DNA of 13,895 nucleotides from Pseudomonadota bacterium (GTDB lineage: Bacteria; Pseudomonadota; Alphaproteobacteria; Rhizobiales; Xanthobacteraceae), in contig JAEZMI010000260.1 in NCBI GenBank assembly GCA_023414975.1, positions 1 to 13,895 on the forward strand, in the 5' to 3' direction. Below, in pieces: positions 1 through 6,212 of the stretch. Numbering within the stretch: position 1 is the first letter of the stretch; each line of letters opens with the position of its first letter. The notes under the pieces were generated by a model. The model did no database searches, was not told the DNA's origin, and worked only from the letters and a program-made list of their open reading frames with translations. Both the position numbers and the translations under genes were made by a program.

Positions 1-265
1 GCGCATGAAGGAAGCCGAGCCGTGCCGTGATCTGCTCGGTCGTGCCCTTGGCGATGAGTCGGACGAAAGCGGCGGCGGGCAGTTTGTCGCCGAAGCCGGG
101 TAACATCAGCCCATGCGCGGTCTCGCCGATGGCGAAGCCACAATCATTGAGGGAGAGCACGCTGACCCCGAGCCCTTCGCGCTCCAGCGCCGCCTTCAGC
201 GTGCGTGTGTGCCAGTCGGCATCCTCTGTGAAGATCACGACCCGGTCGCTGCGCGGCGTGCTCAT
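1..265 (-). CDS. RimK/MptN-like ATP-grasp glutamate ligase, N-terminal part (partial)
   Basis: The first 88 codons of a gene are visible; the rest lies beyond the left edge. The protein begins MSTPRSDRVVIFTEDADWHT and contains GTTEQITARLGFLHA at about residues 74-88. That resembles the segment of RimK-family alpha-L-glutamate ligases in which an Arg- and Gly-rich strand leads into a 'RLxxLHxL' helix. Its ATG overlaps the mch stop as ATGA, so it is translationally coupled to mch as the next gene of the operon. The archaeal relative MptN adds glutamate to tetrahydromethanopterin, and an ORF of this type sits beside mch in Methylobacterium C1 clusters, so ligation of an amino acid to H4MPT or methylofuran is the likely role. 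The family assignment rests on a short N-terminal piece; the ATP-grasp core cannot be seen, and the substrate is inferred. Confidence 0.75.
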   Translation of the reverse strand, partial: MSTPRSDRVVIFTEDADWHTRTLKAALEREGLGVSVLSLNDCGFAIGETAHGLMLPGFGDKLPAAAFVRLIAKGTTEQITARLGFLHA

Positions 266-1230
266 GCGAAGGAGCGGTCCAGCACCGCCTCGTCATAGGC
301 GCCGTGGCTGAAGCTGCGGCCGGTCTCCAACGCGGTGACGGTAACGCGCGCGGGACTGAACAGCATCGGGTCCATGGCGTAGAAATCCCCGTTATAGGCG
401 GCGAATATCTCGCTGAACGGGCGCCCGTAATCGCGCGATGTGGAACTGGGCAGGCCTTGGGCCAGCGCCGCAGCCTCCTCTTCCGGCCCGCCGACGAAGA
501 GGTGAACGTCGCCTCCATAAAGCGTCGCGTCATTGGTACGCCCCATCGCGGCGATGAAGTCCGGCGCCGGCGGCGGCAGCGGCGCGCTCGCCAGTCCGTC
601 GATGATCCTGTCCAGCGGAAAGTGCAGCGCGTGCGCCTTGTGCAGCGCCACTTCCATGACACGCGCCACGATCTGCACCGTGCCCGCAAGGCTGCGCGTC
701 GGGGTAAGAATGAGGGTGAGCCGGTCAGGCGGCACGCCGCAATCGAGGGCGATGCGCTGGATCAGCGGCTCCGGCGGAAACTGGTCGACTTCCAGCACCA
801 GTGTGGCGCTGGCGGCGCTGTCGCGGTAGCCAAGCTCCTCGAAGAGCTTCTCTTTGGCGTGGAGGGCCCGGCCGGGGCCCGAGCCCAGGGCGAAGAAGTC
901 ACCCTCGGCGAGGCTCCACCCGGCATATTGGCTGGCGAGGCAGCCCATGACGGGATCCACCGATCGGACGCTGACCAGCGAGCTCCAGCGGCTGAAGCGC
1001 GGCGCCGGTACGATCTCGACGCTGCCGAGGCCGCCGAGGCAGATTTCGGCAATCAGGCGTCCAGCCTCGATGCCGCCGCGGGCGGCGATGCCGGCATCCA
1101 CGATGCGCGCGCCCCGCGCGCTGTGAGCGACGTCGAGGCGCAGTATGTCCGCGCGGGTGACGAGCGATTCCACCAGCGGTGCAGACAGGGCGGAGACGCT
1201 CGGGCGCGCGGGGCGGGAAGGGGTATCCAT
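262..1230 (-). CDS. mch: Methenyltetrahydromethanopterin cyclohydrolase
   Basis: 322 aa, close to the usual Mch length. Mch is a cytoplasmic enzyme that reversibly hydrolyses 5,10-methenyl-H4MPT to 5-formyl-H4MPT, between MtdB and the Fhc complex. The protein reads as Mch from end to end: an N-terminal stretch ending VDAGIAARGGIEAGRLIAEI, a central VDPVMGCLASQYAGW (about residues 92-106), FFALGSGPGRAL (about 112-123), and a C-terminal GRPFSEIFAAYNGDFYAMDP block. The ATG at 1230 lies 7 bp after the stop of the ATP-grasp gene, with a GGAG-type site about 11 nt upstream. Its stop overlaps the next gene as ATGA. Linkage to mtdB and to the fhc operon strongly supports the call. No frameshift or truncation is visible. 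Confidence 0.96.
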   Translation of the reverse strand: MDTPSRPARPSVSALSAPLVESLVTRADILRLDVAHSARGARIVDAGIAARGGIEAGRLIAEICLGGLGSVEIVPAPRFSRWSSLVSVRSVDPVMGCLASQYAGWSLAEGDFFALGSGPGRALHAKEKLFEELGYRDSAASATLVLEVDQFPPEPLIQRIALDCGVPPDRLTLILTPTRSLAGTVQIVARVMEVALHKAHALHFPLDRIIDGLASAPLPPPAPDFIAAMGRTNDATLYGGDVHLFVGGPEEEAAALAQGLPSSTSRDYGRPFSEIFAAYNGDFYAMDPMLFSPARVTVTALETGRSFSHGAYDEAVLDRSFA

Positions 1231-1237
1231 CAGAATT

Positions 1238-2395
1238 TCACTCCGCAGCGTGGCGGCTGGCTGCGTTCAGCCCATGCCAGAGTTGATCGCGGCGCTCGGC
1301 AAGCATGGCGCGGGCGTCCGAAAGGGTGGGACCGGCGGCGAAGACGGTGCAGACCGGCGCGCCGGTTGGAATCCGGATGCCGGCGGCCGGCCGATCGGCC
1401 GTCCAGTCGGGAAGAGGTTCGGCCCCGATAACCACGGGCCGGTCGGCGTAGAGAATGGCGGCGCCCTGTGCACCGCCAAAGGTATCGGAGGTTGTCAGCG
1501 GCAGGTCCGGCAGATCGCCGGCACAGGCCGCCCGGTGCAGGCGCAGCAGCGGCGGCAGCGGCGCGCGGTCGAACAGGTCGAGCGTCGCGCCCGGACGCGG
1601 ATTGATCTCGATAAGCCACCAGCGTTCGCTGTCGACAATAAGATCGGCGCTCGCCATGCCGACGAGGCCGGTCGCGCCGGTGATCGCGTCGAGCGCGTGG
1701 CCGATCTCAGCCTCCAGAGCGGGATCGAGGCGAAGGGGGCCGGCGGCGCCGCCGAACCGGAAGGGCATGTCCGGCGTCGGGGCGCACCACTGCTCGGAAA
1801 AGCCGACCAGCCGGGCGTTGCGGCCATTTCCGAAAAAGAGGGCGGAGACCGCGCGGCCTGGGACGAACTCCTGCAGGTAGCGTTCCCCTCCGCTCACGGT
1901 CTCGGCGAAGCGCACATGGCTCCCGCCCGACGCGCCTGCCCGTTTGGCCACCGCACGAATCCCTGCGGGTGCGGCCCGCGCAAACAGCCGCGGATGGGGC
2001 ACGCGCAGATCCGTGAGCAACTCCGCAAAGGCGCTCGGCGACTTTAGCCAAGTCAGTGTGCGCCGCGCGTTGCCCAGCAGTGCCCAGCGGGCCGACATTG
2101 TCTCCACCAGCCCCGGCTGGTCTTCCAGTCCGCTGCCGAGCACGATCGGCACGCTGTTGGGCAAATGAGCCGCGAGACTGGAAGCCACGTTGTCCGGGTC
2201 GAGGCTCAGCCCGCCGCCGTCGCGCAGCCGCACGAAGCGTTGCGCGAGCGCCAACGTATCCTCGTCCCCGAAGAGGTCGAAAACGATCGGGCGCAGCCCC
2301 GCCCGCTGCGCTGCGGCCGCAAGCGCCCGTCCACTAACCGCGACGACAGCAATATCGGGGCCCGCTTCAGGCGGCGAGGGAGCGTGCGAGCGCAA
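1238..2395 (-). CDS. ATP-grasp family ligase of the H4MPT/methylofuran cluster
   Basis: 385 aa. The ATP-grasp fold is supported by a Gly-rich nucleotide-binding loop, KRAGASGGSHV (residues 151-161), the strand LQEFVPGRAVSALFF (174-188), and the metal-binding signature WLIEINPRPGATLD (260-273, with Glu263, Asn265 and Arg267). ATP-grasp proteins of this kind lie beside mtdB/mch in methylotroph C1 clusters and are related to archaeal cofactor ligases such as MfnD, the tyramine-glutamate ligase of methanofuran synthesis. The likely job is therefore to join amino acids during methylofuran or dephospho-H4MPT synthesis; the substrate is inferred. The only usable in-frame start I found is TTG at 2395, which overlaps the mtdB 3' end by 29 nt; a stop lies upstream at 2438-2440 and no ATG or GTG lies between. 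The gene ends 7 bp before mch. Confidence 0.85.
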   Translation of the reverse strand: MRSHAPSPPEAGPDIAVVAVSGRALAAAAQRAGLRPIVFDLFGDEDTLALAQRFVRLRDGGGLSLDPDNVASSLAAHLPNSVPIVLGSGLEDQPGLVETMSARWALLGNARRTLTWLKSPSAFAELLTDLRVPHPRLFARAAPAGIRAVAKRAGASGGSHVRFAETVSGGERYLQEFVPGRAVSALFFGNGRNARLVGFSEQWCAPTPDMPFRFGGAAGPLRLDPALEAEIGHALDAITGATGLVGMASADLIVDSERWWLIEINPRPGATLDLFDRAPLPPLLRLHRAACAGDLPDLPLTTSDTFGGAQGAAILYADRPVVIGAEPLPDWTADRPAAGIRIPTGAPVCTVFAAGPTLSDARAMLAERRDQLWHGLNAASRHAAE

Positions 2396-3263
2396 AGGCG
2401 TCCTCGAAACCGACGGTGAGGGGGATGTCCGTGTCCTTCATCCGCTTCAGCAATTCATGCTGTACGCGGTACTTCAGGTGACCGATGGTGAGCGCGCCGA
2501 TGCCGAGCGCACCATCGGCCAGCACTTTACCGTCGGCATGGGCGTCAATCCCGGCGATGCCCGCCGGCGGCACGGCGTTCACATCCGCGGCCGCGATGAG
2601 GCTGCGGGCGCCGGCGAGGGCTTCCGCCGAGAGGATTTCCACGCCGGCCCGGCCGCAGGCGAGAACGACCTGCGCCTCCGGCACCAGCGCGCGCTTCTCG
2701 TCCTCACTGGCGGCGCTGGCGGCCGCGATGTCGACATCGAACCGGCGCTTGAAGTCCCGCGCCTTCACCGCCACCGCCTCGATATCGCGATGGCTGATGA
2801 AGGTGACGTGCGCGCCGGCCTGCGCGGCGATGACGCCGGCGATGCCGCCCACGACGCCGGTCGCGCCATAAACCTGCACCTTCAGCCCTTTGATGCCTTC
2901 GGGGTGTGTCGGGCGCAGCTTGCGCTCGACCTCCGCCACCATGGCGGCGGCGGTGGTGAAGGAGCCGGCGGGATCGACGAATATGGAGATTTCAAAGGGC
3001 GGGAAGAGCACGCTCTTCGCCTTGGCCGCCATGTCGAGGGCGAGGCTCGCATCCTTGCCGCCGATGAACAGGCCGGTGCGCGGGGCGGCCTGCGGGGCGC
3101 GCGAGAACATCATGTCCTGCGTGAGGTCGCCCATCTCATCCAGGGTAACGCCGGAATAGGGCAGAATGGTCGTATAGCCGGCATCGACGGCCATGTTCAC
3201 GTCGAAGGGCGACACGTGGCGCAGGGGGGAGACGATGTGAAGAATCGGGGCGATGTCCGCCAT
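2367..3263 (-). CDS. mtdB: NAD(P)-dependent methylene-tetrahydromethanopterin dehydrogenase
   Basis: 298 aa, matching MtdB length. It oxidises methylene-H4MPT to methenyl-H4MPT with NAD(P)+ and is the first oxidative step after formaldehyde condenses with H4MPT. The N-terminus ILHIVSPLRHVSPFDVNMAV, then LTQDMMFSRAP, GLFIGGKDASLALDM and FVDPAGSFTTAAAMVAEVER, are MtdB hallmarks and differ from MtdA. A Rossmann loop follows (VYGATGVVGGIAGVIAA, about residues 130-146), then AAADVNAVPPAGIAGID (about 225-241) and GIGALTIGHLKY. The frame stays open upstream to 3410, but family similarity begins at MADIAPIL, so I place the start at 3263. Ribosome binding there is weak, which may reflect its position inside an operon. 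The gene lies 85 bp downstream of the RFAP synthase gene and overlaps the ATP-grasp gene. Confidence 0.96.
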   Translation of the reverse strand: MADIAPILHIVSPLRHVSPFDVNMAVDAGYTTILPYSGVTLDEMGDLTQDMMFSRAPQAAPRTGLFIGGKDASLALDMAAKAKSVLFPPFEISIFVDPAGSFTTAAAMVAEVERKLRPTHPEGIKGLKVQVYGATGVVGGIAGVIAAQAGAHVTFISHRDIEAVAVKARDFKRRFDVDIAAASAASEDEKRALVPEAQVVLACGRAGVEILSAEALAGARSLIAAADVNAVPPAGIAGIDAHADGKVLADGALGIGALTIGHLKYRVQHELLKRMKDTDIPLTVGFEDAFALARSLAA

Positions 3264-3319
3264 TGGGGTCGATCCATGGGCAAGAAGGGGCCTCGCGGCC
3301 TCGGATGATCGGGGAAGGA

Positions 3320-3349
3320 GCGACGCGGGCTTTACGCCAAAGCCGTCGC
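3320..3349 (-). other. Intercistronic hairpin after the RFAP synthase stop
   Basis: An inverted repeat starts at the stop codon of the GHMP gene. GCGAC (3320-3324) pairs with GTCGC (3345-3349), and after a 3-nt bulge GGCTTT (3328-3333) pairs with AAAGCC (3339-3344) around a 5-nt loop. No T-run follows on the minus strand, so it is not a classical intrinsic terminator. It could act as a processing or stability element that sets expression of the biosynthetic enzyme relative to the catabolic mtdB and mch. The structure is seen; the role is inferred. Confidence 0.4.
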
Positions 3350-4389
3350 TAGCGCTGCTCGACGCAGGCAAGCCATTCGATCCGTGCGCCGGCGTTGCTG
3401 CCGCGTACACAGTCGAAAGCCAGAGCGGACCGGTCGCCGAAAAGCGCGCGGGCCTCGCTGATCACCTGATCCGCCTCGTCCGGGCTGCCGAGAATGGCAA
3501 AACCGGTGGGGCCCCAGGAACTTTGGCCGAGGCCGCGCAGACCGCGCGTCTCCAGCCAGTCCATCACCTCGGCGACGGCCATACTTGTATAACGGCCACC
3601 TTGGGCATCCGCATAGTGGTCGCCGAGAAGTCGCTGCATTTCGCCGATCGCGGCGGCGAAGTAATCCACATCTGCTTCGGCCAGGGCCGGGAGCGCCACC
3701 ATTACCGCGAGCCGCGCCATGTGGCTCGCCAGCGTGTCCGCGAAGGGGGGGAGGTTGTCCATCGCCGACACTTCGGCGGTACCGCTAAGCCCCTCATGCG
3801 CCTGGTCATATACCAGCAGAATGCGCCAAGCCTCGGGCAAGGGAAGTCGCGAGAGGATGGGCGGTGGCGTTTCCGAGCCGCGCTTCTTGCCGCCGTCGAG
3901 GATCACCCCGCCTTCGGTGAAGGCGCCGATGCCGATCGCCGAGCGGGCCCCGCGACCCAGCGCCGCGCCGATCTCCCGTGGAGAGAGCGTCAGGCCGTTC
4001 AGCAGGCAGAGCCCGGTCGCCACGGCCAGGCCGAGCTGCGTGCCCGAGCCAAGGCCCGAATGCGGCGGCAGGGCCGATTCCACCGTGATTTCAACGGCCT
4101 TGTCGATGTGGAAGTGCTGCGCCGCCCGCTCCGCCGCGGCAACGGCGCGCCCCGCATCAGGGCCGGTGGCGGTAAGAGCGGCGCTTTTGCGCATCCGCAC
4201 GATGGTCGAGGGGCGGTCGAGCGTTATGCCAAGACTGCCGAACTGGCGGCCGAGCGTGCCGGCGAGGTCGAGGAAGCCGAGATGCAGGCGTCCGGGCGCG
4301 GTGATGCGCACCACGTTCGAGCCGTCCTCCTGGCGTGCCGTCGGCGATTGTCGGGTCGTCTTGTTCACCGGCGTTTCCTCGTGCTGCAT
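3349..4389 (-). CDS. Beta-ribofuranosylaminobenzene 5'-phosphate (RFAP) synthase, GHMP family
   Basis: 346 aa. RFAP synthase (MptG in archaea) condenses p-aminobenzoate-type substrates with phosphoribosyl pyrophosphate and is the first committed step of methanopterin synthesis. The sequence has GHMP architecture: the N-terminal strand VVRITAPGRLHLGFLDL (about 26-42), the phosphate-binding loop PPHSGLGSGTQ (108-118), GARSAIGIGAFTEGGVI (147-163), and a C-terminal GLGQSSWGPTGFAIL (286-300). RLHLGFLDL and GIGAFTEGGVI are characteristic of RFAP synthases rather than sugar or mevalonate kinases. I chose the ATG at 4389 because GGGGG lies about 8 nt upstream; an in-frame ATG at 4476 would add 29 unconserved residues. 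It is the first gene of the minus-strand operon, so cofactor synthesis and use are co-transcribed. Confidence 0.92.
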   Translation of the reverse strand: MQHEETPVNKTTRQSPTARQEDGSNVVRITAPGRLHLGFLDLAGTLGRQFGSLGITLDRPSTIVRMRKSAALTATGPDAGRAVAAAERAAQHFHIDKAVEITVESALPPHSGLGSGTQLGLAVATGLCLLNGLTLSPREIGAALGRGARSAIGIGAFTEGGVILDGGKKRGSETPPPILSRLPLPEAWRILLVYDQAHEGLSGTAEVSAMDNLPPFADTLASHMARLAVMVALPALAEADVDYFAAAIGEMQRLLGDHYADAQGGRYTSMAVAEVMDWLETRGLRGLGQSSWGPTGFAILGSPDEADQVISEARALFGDRSALAFDCVRGSNAGARIEWLACVEQR

Positions 4390-4471
4390 CGTAAGGCCCC
4401 CGGGGCACGCAGGACAAGCGTCCCTGTCACGCTGATGAACGTCGCGCGGGAGGATTTGCTGCCGGTCCGGC

Positions 4472-4481
4472 GACAATTGTC
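4472..4481. promoter_or_regulatory. Perfect 10-bp palindrome in the divergent C1 promoter region
   Basis: GACAATTGTC is a perfect palindrome and a small AT-rich island in the 191-bp spacer between the two divergent C1 operons. Its position would let one dimeric regulator act on both directions. By chance such a palindrome is expected once per 1024 positions, so roughly a one-in-six coincidence for this spacer. I cannot name a regulator. Confidence 0.25.
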
Positions 4482-4494
4482 CGCGAGTTGGGGT

Positions 4495-4523
4495 TTGCCG
4501 ACGCCCCTGATCGCGTGCTACCG
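4495..4523 (+). promoter_or_regulatory. Possible promoter of the PCD-fhcBADC operon
   Basis: TTGCCG (4495-4500) is followed after 17 bp by CTACCG (4518-4523), a partial match to the alphaproteobacterial -35/-10 pattern (CTTGAC, CTATAT). It sits 58 bp before the PCD start. The -10 match is weak and other arrangements are possible. I found nothing convincing for the minus-strand operon, whose promoter should lie in the same 4390-4580 spacer. Confidence 0.25.
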
Positions 4524-4580
4524 AATCGTCAAAAGCGGCCCGCGACAGAACGGGCGCGCCTGCCAGAGGGACGCCGGTGC

Positions 4581-4961
4581 ATGGCCGTTGATCCTAAAAA
4601 TGTCTTTTCCTCCAAGGAGGTAGAGGATCGCCTCGCGATCGATCTGCCCCATTGGAAGCTGCAGGAAGGCTGGATCCGCCGTACCTATCGCACCTCCAGC
4701 TGGAAGGGGACGCTGATGGTGATCAACGCGGTTGGGCATCTGGCGGAGGCGGCTTGGCATCATCCGGATATCACGGCGTCCTATGCGTGGGTGGAGGTTC
4801 GGCTGATGTCGCATGACGTCAAGGGCATCACCGAGCGCGACTTCCAACTCGCCAAGAAGATCGAGGAGGTCGTCGCCTGGCAGCCCGCCCTCGAGCCCGG
4901 CAGCGCGCTGGAAGGCACGCCGCGCGGCGACCTGCGCTTCGCCTACATCAAATACGATTGA
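4581..4961 (+). CDS. Pterin-4a-carbinolamine dehydratase (PCD/DCoH) family protein
   Basis: 126 aa, slightly longer than typical PCD proteins. The family signature is complete: Glu56, then HHP (60-62), Tyr68, His78 and Asp87, with the prescribed spacings (E-x3-HHP-x5-Y-x9-H-x8-D). PCD enzymes dehydrate 4a-hydroxytetrahydropterins to quinonoid dihydropterins. No aromatic amino acid hydroxylase is nearby. The gene instead leads the fhc operon, 18 bp before fhcB, so a role in repair or recycling of tetrahydromethanopterin, or another pterin task, is more likely than phenylalanine metabolism; that is inference. I chose the ATG at 4581 because the family fold begins there; an in-frame ATG at 4488 would add 31 unconserved residues. 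Confidence 0.88.
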   Translation: MAVDPKNVFSSKEVEDRLAIDLPHWKLQEGWIRRTYRTSSWKGTLMVINAVGHLAEAAWHHPDITASYAWVEVRLMSHDVKGITERDFQLAKKIEEVVAWQPALEPGSALEGTPRGDLRFAYIKYD

Positions 4962-4979
4962 TTTTTCAGGTAGTTATCC

Positions 4980-6212
4980 ATGGCCGAGGTGCAGACGATC
5001 GAGAATGTGGCCTGCGGCTTCTGCGGGCTCGGCTGTGACGATCTCACGGTCGAGGTGGAGGGCCGCGCCATCCGCGCCAAGGCTCCCGTCTGCCCCGAGG
5101 CGGCCCGCCTTCTGCGGCGTCTGGATACCGTCGACCCGGTGGCCAGTGTGGCCAGTGAGGTGAACAGTCAGGCCGATGTGTACAAGGAGGCGCATCGCAT
5201 CCTCGCCGGGGCGACCGCGCCGGTGATCGCCGGCTTCGGCACCGACATGGCGGGGGCGGGGGCGCTGGTCGATCTCGCCATCCGGTTCGGCGGGGTGCTC
5301 GACCATCACGCCTCGCAGGGCCTGTTCCGCAATTACGCCGCCGCCCAGCGCACCGGCTGGCTCTCGACCACGCTGGCCGAGGTCCGCAACCATTGCGACC
5401 TGCTGCTGGTGATCGGCGACGACCCGACCGCCAGCTGGAGCCGGCTGTTCGAGAAGCTCTACCCCGCGACTCCGCTCTTCGCGACCGGCCAGCGGCGGGT
5501 GGTGTTTCTCGGCGGTGCCCCGTCGGAGAAGGCCCGCCGGCAACTCGACCGTGTCACCGTTTCGCAGCTTGCCGGCCGCCCGGTCGAGGTGCTGGAGGCG
5601 CTCGCCCGCTTTGTCGCCGGAGGCACCCCGCCCCAGGCCGAGATCGGCGGCGTGCCGGCCGGCGAGGTCGCGGCGCTGGCGCAGGCGCTGCGTGAATCGA
5701 CCTATGCGGTCGTGACCTGGAACGCGGCGGGGCTGGAGGATGGCGACCTCGTGGCCGAGCGAGCGACGGCGCTTGTCGACGCGCTGAACGTCACGACCCG
5801 CGCCGGGGTCTTTCCCCTGGGGGGCATGGACAACATCGCCGGCGTGAACCAGCTTCTGCTGTGGCGCCTTGGCTACCCGCTGCGCACGGCGCTGCGCGGC
5901 CAGGAAAGCCACCATGACGGCGCGCTCTACGCGACGGATGCGGCGCTGAGGGATGCGGATGTGCTGGTGTGGGTCAGCGCCTTCCGGCCCGAGCCGCCGC
6001 CCGCCTTTTCCGGCAAGGTGATCGCCCTTGCGCATCCCGATACGGTTTTCCAGACTGAGCCTGATGTTTTCATCCCTGTGGGCACGCCCGGCGTCGACCA
6101 TGCCGGCATCGTGTTCCGCATGGATTCCATCGTAAGCCTGCCGCTCGGCGCCTTGCGCGTCGCGACGCTTCCCAGCGTTGCCGAGGCTGTGCGTCGCCTG
6201 GCGGAGGGGTAG
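4980..6212 (+). CDS. fhcB: Formyltransferase/hydrolase complex subunit B
   Basis: 410 aa. FhcB is the counterpart of FwdB/FmdB, the molybdopterin- or tungstopterin-carrying subunit of archaeal formylmethanofuran dehydrogenase; in the Fhc complex it has a structural rather than redox role. The N-terminus has CGFCGLGCDD (Cys12, Cys15, Cys19) and a further Cys at 38 (APVCPEA), resembling the [4Fe-4S] motif of molybdopterin oxidoreductases. Where FwdB has the metal-ligating Cys/SeCys before a His, this protein reads DHHASQGLFRN (108-118), without cysteine. Further family blocks are LLLVIGDDPTASWSRLFEKL (141-160) and GGMDNIAGVNQLLLWRLGYP (about 281-300). The start has AGG 9 nt upstream. It abuts fhcA directly (TAG followed by ATG). 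Confidence 0.93.
   Translation: MAEVQTIENVACGFCGLGCDDLTVEVEGRAIRAKAPVCPEAARLLRRLDTVDPVASVASEVNSQADVYKEAHRILAGATAPVIAGFGTDMAGAGALVDLAIRFGGVLDHHASQGLFRNYAAAQRTGWLSTTLAEVRNHCDLLLVIGDDPTASWSRLFEKLYPATPLFATGQRRVVFLGGAPSEKARRQLDRVTVSQLAGRPVEVLEALARFVAGGTPPQAEIGGVPAGEVAALAQALRESTYAVVTWNAAGLEDGDLVAERATALVDALNVTTRAGVFPLGGMDNIAGVNQLLLWRLGYPLRTALRGQESHHDGALYATDAALRDADVLVWVSAFRPEPPPAFSGKVIALAHPDTVFQTEPDVFIPVGTPGVDHAGIVFRMDSIVSLPLGALRVATLPSVAEAVRRLAEG

Noticed and set aside
304..1431. A 375-codon plus-strand frame opposite mch
   Set aside because: It is antisense to a clear Mch, with Arg/Ala/Gly-rich composition and no recognisable domain.
3264..3410. A longer MtdB starting at 3410
   Set aside because: The extra 49 residues overlap the end of the RFAP synthase gene, look unstructured, and are absent from known MtdB proteins as I recall them.
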